64,000 bases of DNA from Costus lasius. Its lineage: Eukaryota; Streptophyta; Magnoliopsida; Zingiberales; Costaceae. The position numbers and the translations under genes were made by a program. Positions 1 through 11,790 of the stretch are shown here, in pieces. The notes beneath the pieces are model-generated. The model worked only from the letters and a program-made list of their open reading frames with translations. It did no database searches and was not told the origin of the DNA. Where the stretch lies: contig CM050453.2 in the NCBI GenBank assembly GCA_027563935.2, forward strand, positions 91,052,665-91,116,664, given 5' to 3'. The first letter of the stretch is position 1; each line of letters starts with the position of its first letter.

Positions 1-67
1 TTTTCTATAAAATTTTAAAGATAGTTAGATGATGCTATATATAGACTTCCAAAAAATTTAACTAAAC

Positions 68-140
68 TCCATTGTCGTCTAGTCTGGTTAGGATACCTGG
101 CTTTCACCCAGGTGACTCGGGTTCAAATCCCGGCAATGGA
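68..140 (+). tRNA. tRNA-Glu (anticodon TTC)
   Basis: A 73-nt cloverleaf that decodes GAA/GAG glutamate codons. The acceptor arms TCCATTG and CAATGGA pair perfectly. The anticodon stem CCTGG/CCAGG encloses loop CTTTCAC, giving anticodon TTC. The T arm is TCGGG-TTCAAAT-CCCGG with one G-T pair. Internal Pol III A-box and B-box (GGGTTCAAATCCC) sequences are intact, and no CCA is encoded, as expected for a nuclear gene. The first T-run that could end Pol III transcription is at about 189-194. Nothing suggests a SINE, since no A-rich tail or TSD follows. Confidence 0.93.
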
Positions 141-355
141 AATAAAAGTTTAGATATGTATGCCAAAGTTCTAACTATGGTTATTATCTTTTTTATTGTT
201 CTAGGTTAAATACTTTAAGCTATTATCATATATAACTTTAACATGTTCAGAAATAGAATCTAACAATTCTTTGGATAAAAACTTTAACTTCATATCATTA
301 AATAAGTCTTTTGAATCTTGCTTTAAACATTTTTTGACCCAATCACTTATGTCAT

Positions 356-360
<5 letters not shown>
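141..360. other. AT-rich spacer, no gene seen
   Basis: AT-rich sequence between the tRNA gene and the GA microsatellite. It holds the T-run at 189-194. I see no coding signature or repeat boundary. It could belong to the far 5' part of the E6 LTR or to ordinary intergenic DNA; I could not decide. Confidence 0.4.

Positions 361-432
<72 letters not shown>
361..432. repeat. (GA)n microsatellite, about 36 units
   Basis: Uninterrupted GA dinucleotides over about 72 bp, followed by a pyrimidine-rich stretch. Frames across it translate to poly-Ser-Leu on the minus strand and are not genes. Its length is likely polymorphic. Confidence 0.97.
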
Positions 433-434
<2 letters not shown>

Positions 435-517
435 CTTTTCCATCTCCTTTTCCTTTCTCTCCACCTGTTGTCGAGCTTCCCATCATCTCCCATAAGATTT
501 TTGCAACACTTTCTTTC

Positions 518-2473
518 TGTTGGGAAACCCCGGGGACATTTTACAATTTTTAGAGTCATGGACATACATTTTACACAGCGGAAGAATGTCCCCGAAACAG
601 GCCGGTCCCAAAAACCCAGTGAAGATCGCAAGCAAGGGAGTCGACACGATGAGTTAGGAAATACCTTAAGAGCAATGTGGAGCGATGCCGATGTAGGCGT
701 CCAAGTGTGCGCCCTCTGCATTCTCGCACACACGGATCTCTTGAGTTCTCTTCTTCCACGCCCGGTGCTAGCCTCGGGAAGAAGATCCAAGCCTTAGAGA
801 GATACTCTACTTCACTTGCGCCACCAAGAGAGATGATGTGCCAAGAGAAGAAGGAAGACTACCCAAACCGCCAAGCACTAAAGTTCCTTGCGCCAAGAGG
901 AAAGGAGGAAGAGGCTTGCGGTTATGAAAGAAGGAAGATGCGCCCTTGCTCCAAGCACTCGCCCCCTTCTTGTGTTCACGCCTTCAAGGATTGATCACTC
1001 ACAAGAGGGGGCGACTAGGGTCACATTTATAGGGCAAGAGGCGGTTAGGGTAAGGGCTAGGATCATGACAAGTGTAGGGCTAGGATGAGGAGGTTTGAGA
1101 CAAGGAAAGTCTCCAAGACATTTCCATAATTCTCATTCAACCATTCCTTATTGTGCCCCACGCCTTTCCTTGTGCGCCAAGGCCTTGCCTTGCGCCCCAA
1201 GCAATGCCATAGAGGCATGCATTCCATCCTAGGAAGAGAGGGGAGGCGCCCTTTACTTCCATAATGAAGCAAAGGCGCCAACATGACCCCATTATGCCCC
1301 TAGGCGCTTAATGGTTCATGTTTCTCCCCATTATACCCTTTTAGCCTCTCATCTCTTCATGAGAACTTGTTATTGGGCCTCATTGGATAATGAGCTAGCC
1401 CAAACCTCATTACATGGGTTGATTAAGCACTTGGATCCAATCCAATGCAACCCTAATCCAAATGTGACCAACCATGGTCAAATACGGGTCAACCTGCCAA
1501 AAATGAAGTTTGGCTCCAATAACATTCTTCCATCTCATCAGGCCCATTGGCGCTGATGAAATCTCCCAATTAGATCCGAGTTATCCAATAACTCGATCAT
1601 AAGGCTTCCCGATCAATACGAGAACTCAAGTATCAAGTTGTGCGACCCTGTAAGTTCTTCTGACGCTGGCAGTGCTGACCAAAGGTCATCACAAGCAGTG
1701 AGTGGCACCTAGCAGTGCATCGCTGCTACCCAGGTCATTGGAATGGATATCGACATCGACATCCCCATCATCGCAACTAGGTACAGATGCATTACAGTCT
1801 CTTTGCCAAACTGATATCCGATTGGACAAGTGTGTCACCACTTGTTTTCATCCAATCACATGGCTATGACTAAAACAGGTTCTCACCTGGGTATGGCCAT
1901 ACACTCTCAGTCATAGAACCATAAAGGAGCTCCATGGATATCATACTTCCCTAGGGAAGGGGCAAATCCTATGTCTGTCTATTGATCTTCTCATATGGGT
2001 CGTGACATGCTCAATAACAACCGTTATGACCTCCCAGCTACGGCAAGGTGTTAGGTTGTATCAAAGCAAGTCCCTAACCATATAGAATGATCAATGATCT
2101 CAAGTCAAGGGATCAATGCATCTCCTGTCACTTATGAGGATAACTCATGACACCAAGTCATAGCCTCATAGCGGGTCTATCCAGTATATCCTCCAATGAT
2201 ATACCCATGTGTCTGTATTAGCACCACGTGCCTAACCAGCCCATATACCAGTCTCTCAAGTACCAGAGCTGTCCCATATCCACTCAGGTGCATCGACTGG
2301 GGAAAATTATTTGAGCACAGATCCAATCTGTCTCCAGGGACATTATCATGTAAGTACACAATCGCAGGTGTAGTCAAACAATGATAACGACAATGCAAGA
2401 ATGATATATAAATATCAATGTCAAGTAGTACATAAGTTGACCAAAACTAGGTCCTCGGGCATATACACCAACA
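518..2473 (-). mobile_element. S1: solo copia LTR, E3-related, minus orientation
   Basis: A lone LTR of 1956 bp. The plus strand starts TGTTGGG and ends ATACACCAACA, so on the minus strand it starts TGTTGGTGTATATGCCC, as the E3 LTR does. Exact 5-bp target duplications CTTTC lie at 513-517 and 2474-2478. The body matches the reverse complement of the E3 LTR, for example the stretch at 1490-1620 against 23900-24010, with clear divergence and indels. No internal region or second LTR is present, so it probably formed by LTR-LTR recombination. The small frames inside it are not genes. Confidence 0.9.
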
Positions 2474-2478
2474 CTTTC

Positions 2479-2942
2479 CAGCTTCAACCTAGGTAAGGTG
2501 AGCTTACATCACTAAGCTTTAATAGTGAAGTAGTAGGGAAAGAGAAGGGAAAGAGAACATAATCCATTCTCTTTATTTCTTCTTTTCGAGGTTCAGCTCG
2601 TTTTTCTTCTCTTTTATGTTGTTCCTCATATGTATGTTCTCCATTTCTTTTCTCTTGCACTAGTTTGTTTGCTGCTACATATTTTAGGCAATTCAATAAA
2701 TTGCTTCTGACGTTCAAGTGAGTTTTACCCTATTCAAATGCTATTAGGGATCTTAAGAGAAAATTATCAATTTCTATTTTGTTTCCATAGATTAATATTA
2801 GATCTAGCTATAAGTGTAAACTTATGTATGTATATAAGTTATGACAACTTTCTATCTTTAAAGAATGCATGCAAATGTAGCTTATATATTTATATTAATG
2901 TGTATAGACATTTAAGTGTAGAGATAGACAAGAGATGAGTGG
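2479..2942. other. Unassigned stretch between S1 and E1
   Basis: Pyrimidine/purine-rich then AT-rich sequence. The last five bases (AGTGG, 2938-2942) are the left target duplication of E1. Removing S1, E1 and E2 joins it to 15197-15236 and then to 50983 onward, which leads into the 5' LTR end of E6. It may therefore be part of the E6 5' LTR. I could not align it to the 290 bp of E6 3' LTR present at 58537-58826. Confidence 0.4.
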
Positions 2943-4632
2943 TGATGAGTACTCTACTATACTACTTACCAGAAGTGTGACGGTTTTGTCATGATAGTAT
3001 GTAAGTGTCGATCCTACAGGGACAATGATCAAGTACCAAGTGATTACGAATCAATAGCTAGACAATCGATTAAGTGGTTTGAAATTATGAAAACTAAAGT
3101 GAATATAACTTAATGCAAACCGAATCTAGCAAGAGAAAGTTTTGGGTAGAAAACAGGGGATAGAGATATCGGAACTTCGGGTTCGTCTCATTGATGGATC
3201 TCAAATTCCAAAAAGGTAAAATTATAACAATGCAATTTTAAAAGTATTCAAGGAAATATCGAAAGGTACAAATTACCCTCTTTTGACAGCATAATCTGGT
3301 ATTAATCTAGATCGACGTCCTACTTTCGTGGCTAACCAGACCTAGATTGATCCAATGGGTTCAGAGATATTATAAGATTCCTCACACAAATCCTCCCCTA
3401 ATTCTTGACAGCTTAGAGCATGTTCGATCTAGTAGATCTAGAGTCACAATTCACCTTTCAGTCCTTCTTGTGGCGCCCGAGAAAAATAATTACGTGATCA
3501 AGGTAACACTAGCAGTAAAATAACACAAAACGAATAAACACAAGATAAAATTTGCATTTGCTATGAACTAACAAGTTTGAACAAAAGATACAATCAACGA
3601 GACTACACCCTAGTACTAATAGAGAAATTACGCTATCATAGTGTCGTTATGATACAAGTCTCTCGAAGAAGAAAGAAACAAAGTAAAGATTTGAAGATAG
3701 AAAAGAGGAAACTCTTCTAAGAAGGGCAACAATCCTCTTTTCTCCAAGCCTTCTAAAATGGATGCACAAAGAATCTTCTTCTCCCAAGCTTTCGCTAAGA
3801 TCACCACCCCTTGCCAAGACTCTTTGCCCTTTCCAAGAGGTTTTTCACCCATTATATAGAGCCGAATGCAACTTCTGAATGCTACATTGATAGCTCTCTT
3901 TATTATCTATGTTTTGACACAAAAAAAAATCCAAAACGGAGCTATAATAAAGAGTTATGACTGTTTTAAATTTGGGCTGCGCAGAGATCATGGGCGTAAT
4001 CACCATTACGGCCCTGCCTATAATGCCGACATTGATGCTCTTTAACTCCCAAAACACTCATGTAATTATGGCCCATTGAATGCTCATCATTTTGGTACCA
4101 CGAACGCTCGAAACAGACTTGTAACGGAGAAGTTATGGCCATTTTATTGCTGGCCTTTAATGCTCTTAATGTCATTATGAGTATAATGAGACTATGGGCA
4201 TGCCCGTAATTTTGGTGGAAAACTCCGTTTCGTCTGAAATTTTGCGGGTGAGTTGATGTTTGACTTGACTTGAATTTTGGCCATAGTATGATGTCAAAGG
4301 TTGCCGATGTGAAAATTACTATTAAGCTGAAATTACGGCCATACCCATAATGTCTTCTGTCAAAGTTATTGTCTTCCGAAAGGCAGCTATTGAACAAGTT
4401 AAGGGCATGTCTTTGAAATAGCTCAAGGTTCTTGATTCACTCGGGGGTATAAATATAATTCCAAATAGCTCAAAAAGCGAATGAAATATCCTATATTCAT
4501 CAAACAAGACAAGTAGTGAAACTTCTGAAGATAGTTAATGAAATAAGCTAGAAAGAGATATAAAAACATTATAGTAGGTCTCATTTTACTAGTAAATATA
4601 CGTCAAAAAGACTATAAAAATACGAGACATCA
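2943..4632 (-). repeat. E1 3' LTR
   Basis: A 1690-bp LTR. The plus strand begins TGATGAGTACTCTAC and ends GAGACATCA, so the termini are TGATG/CATCA. It matches 13383-15191 throughout, but lacks about 110 bp present there near 14850-14985, which explains the length difference. A TATA-like CTATATAAT reads on the minus strand at about 3852-3859. The stretch 3960-4400 is rich in broken palindromes built on TTACGG/CCGTAA. Confidence 0.92.
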
Positions 4633-4670
4633 AAATCTCTTAGACTTAGATCATTGCTTGTCCTCAAGCA
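4633..4670 (-). promoter_or_regulatory. E1 PPT region and conserved pre-LTR hairpin
   Basis: Minus-strand sequence just upstream of the 3' LTR. Next to the LTR is a purine-rich AAGAGATTT, the likely plus-strand primer. At 4670-4655 lies the hairpin TGCTTG-AGGA-CAAGCA, separated from the LTR by 22 nt. E2 and E7 carry the same hairpin at the same distance (43354-43369 and 60824-60843). Its function is unknown. Confidence 0.7.
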
Positions 4671-5694
4671 TATAAGAGTGGTAAGCAGAAAAAGATGAAA
4701 TCAGGTCAAGCTTATAAATATTGTGTCCTAGGAAAATATCATTATGAACTAGCCTCAGCAAGTCAGGGGATTCAAAGTAATCATCTATCGTCAGGAATGA
4801 AGGTGTGAAGATCAAAACACAAAATCAGATGAGGTTTACCTTTATAGGTTGCAACAATCTTTTGTTTGAAGTATGCACTCTGTTCGAACCTGATTCATCC
4901 AAAGACACGAGTTGAAAAAAAATACCAATGCACTCTTATTTGTGTTATTTTCATCCTCTCAATTTTATTTTGACTTCAACTCATTCCTTAGGTACCACTG
5001 CCAATTTTACGCAGTGCTAGGTAGAGGAGTCTGTTTTATTTTCTTTTTGTATTTTTCTTTTCTTCTCTTGTTTTTTTCAATTTTGAGAGGAGATCATAAT
5101 CATATCACAATCATAGATTAGTGCTTTGATTATTTCCAACAGGTAGCAAGGAGAATCAAATTGATAGAGTTATGTTCTTCCATAGAAAGATCTTAGCATG
5201 AAAGGGAAAACCTCAATCAAAAATTGGATCTATCACTTCATTACCTTTTTCCATCAAATAAGACTATAAAATGAAATTCCTAACCTTGATACAAGAATCA
5301 GAACATAATAATATCATCCCATGGATTCAATATAAAACATGAAGCTATTATGATTTCCAAAAAATCAAAACAAGATCAATCACCACGTAATCATCAGCAT
5401 GTGAAAATAATCGCAGAGTGTAATCCAATTATCAAAAATCAAGGGTTTATCCAGCATCAACATGAGAAACACAACACAAGTACTGTATAACAAAACTAAA
5501 GTGTTGAAATTATCCATCACAATAAGTTAAAAAGTTACTAAAGTGCTGTATAACAAAACTAAAGTGCTTAACAAAACAAAGTAAAACTTCTAAAGGTGAA
5601 CCCTCTATCTCCCAGACTTGAAATATGCATAGTCCCTATGCATAGCAATGAACGAATTCAAAATTTGGAGATATGGGTATAGAAACTCACTAAA
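4671..5694 (-). other. E1 3' untranslated region with covarying hairpin
   Basis: AT-rich, non-coding sequence between the downstream ORF and the 3' LTR. At 4996-5016 there is a 6-bp hairpin CACTGC/GCAGTG with a 9-nt loop, flanked by GGTAC and TAGAGGAGTC. The same module occurs in E2 (43002-43022) and twice in E7 (61204-61224, 61297-61317). I see nothing else in this stretch. Confidence 0.6.
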
Positions 5695-7066
5695 TCAGTC
5701 CTCCTCATCGGTGTCAGAGCTGATCTCAATGCCCTCCTCCTGTGGATCCTCCTCGTCGTCGTTACTGTCTCCACGTATCTCGGGCTCATCCTCTTCATTA
5801 GGAATCAGTGTGGACTTCAAGTCACTAAAGGAAGTCCATAGGGAAGTCATAAACTTCCCCTGGCGGGTTTGCTCAACTGCCATCCTCTCAAGGATGGAGT
5901 TCTGGTTGGATAGGCCTTGGCGGATCTCATGTTGCCCCTCTTCCAAATGTGAGAACATTTGTTGCATATATTCCCCTTGACGTTGTTGTTCTTCTAACAG
6001 TTGTTTTATAAGGGATTCAACATTTGAGGAAGAGGAGGAAGAATACTGACCAGTAAAAGCAAAAATCCGGCTGAGGATAGAGGTGGTATGAAACTCAAAG
6101 GTGGTACATGCCCGGCTACTATAGTGGAGGAAGTAGTGATAGGGTGTATCTTCCAATTACTTTGGTTCCTAACAGTGGTGCGGTCCTGGCATGGTAGAGG
6201 CATCGATTGGGTCCCATCTCTGAAGAAGAGGAAGTAGGAATCCCCTCTCTTGATGATCAGGCACATACAGAGACAAGAATCTAAGTCCAGACGTGAGCTG
6301 CTAGTGGCGATCTCCATGCCACTGGGGTCAATGTCGACAGCAAGTGCAATACAAGTGACCAATCCACCCATGACTATCTATCATTTACTGACTCGAGATA
6401 CTTTCAATATTTGCTTGACCATAAAGTAACCAGTGTTTAATTGAAATGAATGAAGCATGGCCCATATATAAAGTACCTCGCCATGGCACACCATGCCGTC
6501 GCTCTCGCCCATCCAAAGAAAGTATGGGCTAGAAAATGGTGGACGTAGTGAAGAATCGGGTTGCTGATGCCGCTGGCACGGTCAGAGCCGGCAGAATATG
6601 AAGTGTCGCTGCTGATGGAAGCCCCAAACTCGTGCTCCCTATGCTCAGATGGCGCCATATGTGGTGCATGTAGAGGGAATCCAAAGATCCTGTTGAGCTG
6701 AATAAGGTCAATGCAATGCTCTGCTCCACCCAATCTAAAAGTGATCTGCCCAATATCATCATCGTCATGTGGAGAAACTGGTGCCAGCCTATCTGGTGGA
6801 ACATCCACTCAATGTCGTCTGAGAAGCCGAGTGTGCCCATAGCAAATCTATCCAGATATCGCGTATGTATAATCTTACGCTGGAGAATTTGTTGACACTT
6901 GTGAACTTGGATAGCATTGCGTATGGGAAATCCAAAGATAGCATGCGGCCTCGGAATAGCGTCTGATGAAGAGGGCGGAATAGCAAAAGTTGCAGGCTAG
7001 CGGAAGGGAGTAGTAGGGATGTTGATGGTGGATTTTCGAGCTCCAATCTTCCATTTAGGGGCCATT
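5695..7066 (-). pseudogene. E1 ATHILA-type downstream ORF, broken
   Basis: Minus-strand coding remnant in the position often called env-like in Athila elements. It starts at 7066 with MAPKWKIGARKSTIN. Fragments in shifting frames then follow: a stretch around GFPIRN to YLDRFAMG (about 6960-6830), FRLGGAEHCIDLIQLNRIFGF (about 6740-6680), ISNPILHYVHHFLA (about 6570-6525) and GGLVTCIALAVDIDPSGM (6371-6310). These recall the ATHILA ORF-1 family (Pfam PF03078, from memory). The last piece (6156-5695) is an open frame with a Gln/Glu-rich, probably coiled-coil segment and a strongly acidic C-terminus. No transmembrane envelope features are visible, so calling it an envelope gene is not supported. 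Function is unknown. Confidence 0.72.
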
Positions 7067-8071
7067 GCAGATGCAGTAGGGGACAAGTGTAATCAGAGAA
7101 GGCAGCAGCAAGAATCGAACAAGAACCTGGTAAATTGCTGAGAGCCAGAGGCAGAATTTAGAGAATTGAAGGCTCTTGGCAGAGTTGGCGAAACACGTCT
7201 CTGTGAAGAACATCGGTAGTAGAGCAGATGCTCGGATCAAATTCAGCAGATGAAATCAGAATAAAGATAACTAGGAATCTTCTTCTCCAGAGTTGCCCGC
7301 GGTCGTGATGATATCAACGGCGGGAACTGGGTGGTCAGCGCTTGTGAAGGTAGCAGCAGCTGTCGGAAGTTCTAGAAACAAGGAAGATCTTGCGAATTAT
7401 AAGGCGTTGAAGGCACGGAAGATTAATGTCACCGAACTCGTGGCTGCTGGAGGAAGGAAGTTAATCTCTTTCTGCGGCTGGTTAATGGCGCTTGAAGGAG
7501 CTGTGGCAGAAGAGAGATCGTCACAGCAATAACACCTGGAAAAACGATGAATGGCGAACGGCTTCGTGAAGGTCATAGACATTGAGGGGCGATGATGATT
7601 TTGGTTGAATTTGGAGGAAAGGCTGGCGGCAATTAATGCATATTGGATTGATGAGGTCGGGTGGATTTTCGTTGCAGTTTGAAGAGGGCGGCGGCAGTTT
7701 TTTATTGAAGCAAATGGGCAGCGCCGAGGTGAAAAAGGAGGGCAACGGCAGTTTCAGGTTGGATTGAAGGAGGGCAGCGGCAATTTCAGCTTGGATTCAA
7801 GGAGGACAGTGGAGATTCAAGGTTGCAGAGGTGAAAAAGGGGCACCCGTAAACCCTCTTTGCTCATGGAACTTGATTGCCACAGCTTGGAGAAAATTGCG
7901 GCTGCCCTTCTTTTTCAGCCAAGTTACGACTATAATGGATATTACAACTGTGCCTGTAATCTGATTTTTTCTAACTCAAGATAAAATTTCTCTATGTTAG
8001 CTAATCCTGAAATAAACCTGAAATAACACTCGTCAGAAATAACAAATTAGAAAAAAATAAAGATAAAGTAC
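7067..8071 (-). other. E1 spacer between pol and downstream ORF
   Basis: About 1 kb without a recognisable domain on either strand. Short frames on both strands (such as 7293-7532) look like chance frames. In related elements this interval could hold a splice acceptor or leader for the downstream ORF, but I see no clear signal. Confidence 0.45.
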
Positions 8072-8087
8072 TTGGATTGCCTCCCAA
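8072..8087 (-). promoter_or_regulatory. E1 hairpin after the pol stop
   Basis: On the minus strand it reads TTGGGAGGCAATCCAA: a TTGGG/TCCAA stem (one G-T pair) around loop AGGCAA, preceded by AGCACTTC. It lies 45 bp past the pol stop at 8132. The equivalents are 22623-22638 in E2 and 62288-62303 in E7. Confidence 0.6.
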
Positions 8088-8131
8088 GAAGTGCTAGTTT
8101 AACGTCGGTAGCTCAATAGAAAAATCCATGA

Positions 8132-9560
8132 TCAAGTGAAAGAATTAGAGAGGAGTAAGGAAACTCCCTTTTCAATTGGTGCAGGGAAATTATAAGGCTT
8201 TAGACATTGCCCATTGACTTTGAAAGTTCCAGACTGATCACTATAAATATCTATTGCACTGTACTGATAGACTTTCTGCACAACATATGGACCAGTCCAT
8301 CTAGATAGTAACTTTCCAGGAAATAATCTGAGTCTTGAATTAAAAAGTAGGACCAAATCTCCAACTTTAAATTCCTTGTGCACTATACGTTTGTCGTGAA
8401 ACCTTTTGGTCCATTCCTTATAAATTTTTTCATTCTCATACGCCTCAAGTTATATCTCGTCCAATACATTCAGATCCAATTTCCTCCTCTCACATGTTGT
8501 CTTGAAATCATAGTTTAAAGGTCTTATCACCCAGAACGCCTTATGTACTAGCTCGACTGGAAGGTGACAAGACTTCCCATATACCATTTGAAATGGAGAC
8601 ATTCCTATAGGAGTCTTGAAAGCAGTTCGATAGGTCCAGAGAGCATCATCCAATTTAAGGGCCCAATCTATTCTTGCAGTCGAAATAGCACGTTTTAAAA
8701 TCCTTTTCAGTTCATGATTTGTTACCTCGACTTGTTCGCTAGTCTATGGGTGATATGGTGTTGCAATTTTGTGATGCACCCTATACTTTTTCAGTAGAGC
8801 GGCAAATCGTTGTTCAATGAAATGTGATCCTCCATCACTTATGATCACCCGCAGCACGCCAAATCTTGGAAAGATAGTCTTCCTCAGCATCTGTATCACA
8901 ACTCTAGAGTCGTTGGTCGGTGTGGCTGAAGCTTCTACCCACTTCGATACGTAGTCGACGGCTACCGAGATATAATTGTTTCCACAGGAGGATGAGAATG
9001 GTCCCATAAAATCTATCCCCCATACATTGAATAATTCGACTTCTAAAATATTATGTAAGGGAAGTTCATCACGTTTCGAAATGTTGCCACTTCTTTGGCA
9101 ATTATCCCTAGTCAGAATAAAATTTCGTGTGTCTTTAAAAATACTGGGCCAGTATAATCCAGATTGTAGTACCTTAAATGCAGTCTTTGTAGCGCTGGCA
9201 TGACCTCCATAAGGGGAAGAATGTCAGTGCTTAAGAATATCGGGAACATCATCTTCAGGTACACATCGTCGAAAAAGTCCGTCGGTGCATCACTGAAAAA
9301 GATATGGATCATCCTAGTAAAAATGCCTTACGTCGGATAAGAACTTCTTTTTTTGTTGGTATGACAGGTCCGGTGGAAAAATATCAGAAGCTAAATAGTT
9401 AACGAAATCAGCGTACCAGGGTGCATCTTGCACAACAATTTTGAACAACTTATCTTCGGGAAATGTATCATCAATTTCCAAATAATTAGAAATAGCAACT
9501 TCTTTATCCAAAAGCAAACGTGACAAATGGTCTGCCACCACATTTTCAGCTCCCTTCTTA
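8132..9560 (-). pseudogene. E1 integrase, broken
   Basis: The integrase part of the Athila-type pol on the minus strand. Visible pieces are the zinc-binding end and [14 protein letters not shown] (about 9160-9110), the catalytic core with [10 protein letters not shown] (about 9025-8995), [10 protein letters not shown] (about 8855-8825) and PYHP (ending 8744), then the C-terminal domain with [20 protein letters not shown] and [11 protein letters not shown], ending at 8132. An in-frame stop follows PYHP at about 8743 and another follows LDEI at 8450. The zinc-finger region is shifted in frame and its CxxC is degraded. It cannot make a full enzyme. Confidence 0.88.
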
Positions 9561-9970
9561 TCTCTTATTTCCAAATCCAATTCTTGAACGAGAAGTATTC
9601 ATCGGATTAGTCATGGCTTTGCATCTTTCTTACTCATCAAATACTTGATTGCTGCGTGGTCTGTATAAACAATAACTTTCAAGTCAATCAAGTAAGAACA
9701 AAATTTGTCAAACACGTAGACGATGGATAAGAGCTCTTTTTCTGTTGTTGCATAATTAATTTGCCTCGTTTAAAGTGTAGCTGGCATAATATATTGCGTG
9801 AAGCTTTTTGTCTCTTCTTTGCCCTAGAATAGCTTTGATGGCAAAGTCGCTTGTGTCGCACATTAGTTCGAAAGGTAGGTCTAGTCAGGGGGCTATATAA
9901 TGGGTGCGGAAATCAAAGCTTTCTTAAGCTTCTCAAATGCCTGAAAATAGTCATCATCAAAATAGAATTC
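9561..9970 (-). pseudogene. E1 RNase H, broken
   Basis: Degraded RNase H between RT and integrase. The tail LEIRDKKGAENVVADHLSRL (9575-9510) is clear and marks the end of the domain. The middle part (9890-9600) has several stops and frameshifts, though homology to the E2 segment 20860-21220 can be followed. Confidence 0.78.
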
Positions 9971-10880
9971 AGAATCCTTACAGAGCAAATTAGTTAGTGG
10001 TCGGGCTATCTTTGAGAAATCTTTAATGAATCTTCTGTAGAATCTGGCGTGTCTGAGGAAACTACGAATTCCTTTGACTGAAGTTGGTGGATTCATCCTT
10101 TCGATCACTTGAACTTTCACCTGATCGACTTTTATCCCATGTTCAGAAATCAGATGTCCTAACACAATCCCTTCTTGTACCATAAAATGACACTTCTCTC
10201 AGTTCAGAACGAGGTTAACTTCCTCGCATCGCTGCAAAACCTTGGATAAATTAGCTAAACAAGGCTCAAAAGATCAACCATATACCGAAAAGTCGTCCAT
10301 AAAAATGTCCATGAAATCTTCAATATAGTCAGAGAAGATCTCCATCATGCATCGCTGGAATGTGGCTGAAGTGTTGCATAATCCGAATGGCATTCTCCTA
10401 TACGCAAATGTTCCATATGGAAAAGTAAAACTCATCTTTTCTTGATCCTCTAGGTGAATTGGGATATGTTGGAAACCAGAAAATCCGTCAAGAAAGCAAA
10501 AGTAAGCATTATGGGCATGATGCTCAAGCATTTAATCTATGAAGGGTAGAGGGAAGTGGTCCTTTTGCATCGCTTTGTTGAGCTTCCGATAGTCAATACA
10601 CATTCACCATCCACTTATAGTGCGGACCGGAACTAGCTCGTTCTGCTCATTCTTGACAATTATTACCACGCCCTTCTTTGATACAACGTGGATAGGGCTC
10701 ACCCATCGGCTGTCCGATATTGGGTAGATGACTCTCATGTCTAGAAGTTTCAGGATCTCTTTCTTTACGACCTCCTTCATACTTGGATTCAATCGACATT
10801 GAAACTCGATGGAGGGTTTGCTTTCCTATTCCAAGAGAATCCTATGCATGCAGATAGATGAGTCAATTCCTTTGATATCA
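9893..10880 (-). pseudogene. E1 reverse transcriptase, broken
   Basis: Athila-type RT on the minus strand. Visible parts: LLDMRVIYPISDSRWVSPIH (10745-10686), YFCFLDGFSGFQHIPIHLED (10504-10445), YGTFAYRRMPFGLCN (10410-10366), and the catalytic box FMDDFSVYG (10300-10274), a FMDD variant of YxDD. Then come EGIVLGHLISEHGIKVD and [19 protein letters not shown] (to about 9990). The frame is interrupted at least at 10604, 10531 and 10274. Same clade as the E2 RT. Confidence 0.9.
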
Positions 10881-11790
10881 TCTAGGGAGTATCCTATGAA
10901 CCTTTTAAGAAGTTTAATTTGAGCTAGTAATTGTTCTGTCTGAATATCAGTCAAATCCACATTAACTATCATATGCAAGGTAGAATCATCATCTAAAAAT
11001 TCATACTTCAAATTTTGAGGAAGCGATTTCAACTCAATCTTTCTTACCTCACTTACCTATGACGTCGTCTTGTCAAGATGTTCGAATCTCACCTTTTTGG
11101 GGTTTAATGTTTCAACTGAGTCCATTATCTTTGCGTAAGTCTGGGCTTCTTTATTCTCTTTAGCAGTTGGACTCTCCAAAAGACAGACCTCTAATGGGTC
11201 ATTGAGCATCCCATCGGTTATGGGATTGTCATCTTTAACAGCATCGTCAATGACATCCAAGCTACAACATCAACCTGCGATAGAAGGGTGTTTCAGATTT
11301 CGTGCTAAATCAAATTCCGTAGCCTCCTCAATGATGTTTAAGGCTAGTTTTCCATTTTTCACATCAATGACTGCTTCGGCAGTCATAAGGAATAGTCTTC
11401 CTAGAATTATTGGTAGTTTCGTGTCCTCCTCCATCTCAAGCATGACGAAGTTGATTGGAATGAAGAAATCTCCGACCTTGATCGGGACGTCTTCCAGGAT
11501 TCCTGCCGGCTTGCATACCGAGCGGTCAGCAAGTTATAACGAGATTGGTGTTGCCTTCACATCGCCAATGTCCAATTTCCTACATATAGAAAAAGGCATT
11601 AGACTGACACTGGTGCCTAAATCACATAGTGCGTGATCAAAAGTCAAATCCCCTATTTTGCATGGTATTGAAAAGGTGCCTGGATCTTTTAATTTTTCTG
11701 GAAGCTTGTTTTGAATAATGGCGTTGCACTCTTCAGTAAGCGCCACTATGCCTAGTTGCTCTAGCTTCCTTCGATTTGAGAGAATGTCCT
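10881..11790 (-). pseudogene. E1 protease and linker to RT
   Basis: Minus-strand protease region. DHALCDLGTSVSLMPFSICR (about 11640-11580) is the Athila-type active-site neighbourhood (DLGA in E2, DLGT here). It is followed by a retropepsin-like segment with PIKVGDFFIPINFVML and KLPIILG to about 11400. The linker to RT (11260-10826) keeps ELKSLPQNLKYEFLDDDSTL, which matches E2 19690-19740. Stops occur near 11533 and 11050. Confidence 0.82.

Noticed and set aside
201..790. Open frames across the GA microsatellite
   Set aside because: They translate mainly to poly-Ser-Leu from a dinucleotide repeat and have no conserved domain.
2479..2942. Possible host exon with a splice donor (AGGTAAGG near 2492)
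   Set aside because: No coding frame with family resemblance and no matching acceptor; a GTAAG match alone is expected by chance.
5695..7066. Retroviral envelope gene in E1
   Set aside because: It has the ATHILA ORF pattern, and I see no signal peptide, fusion peptide or transmembrane helix.
7293..7532. 79-codon plus-strand frame in E1
   Set aside because: It lies antisense in a non-conserved spacer and has no counterpart in E2 or E7.
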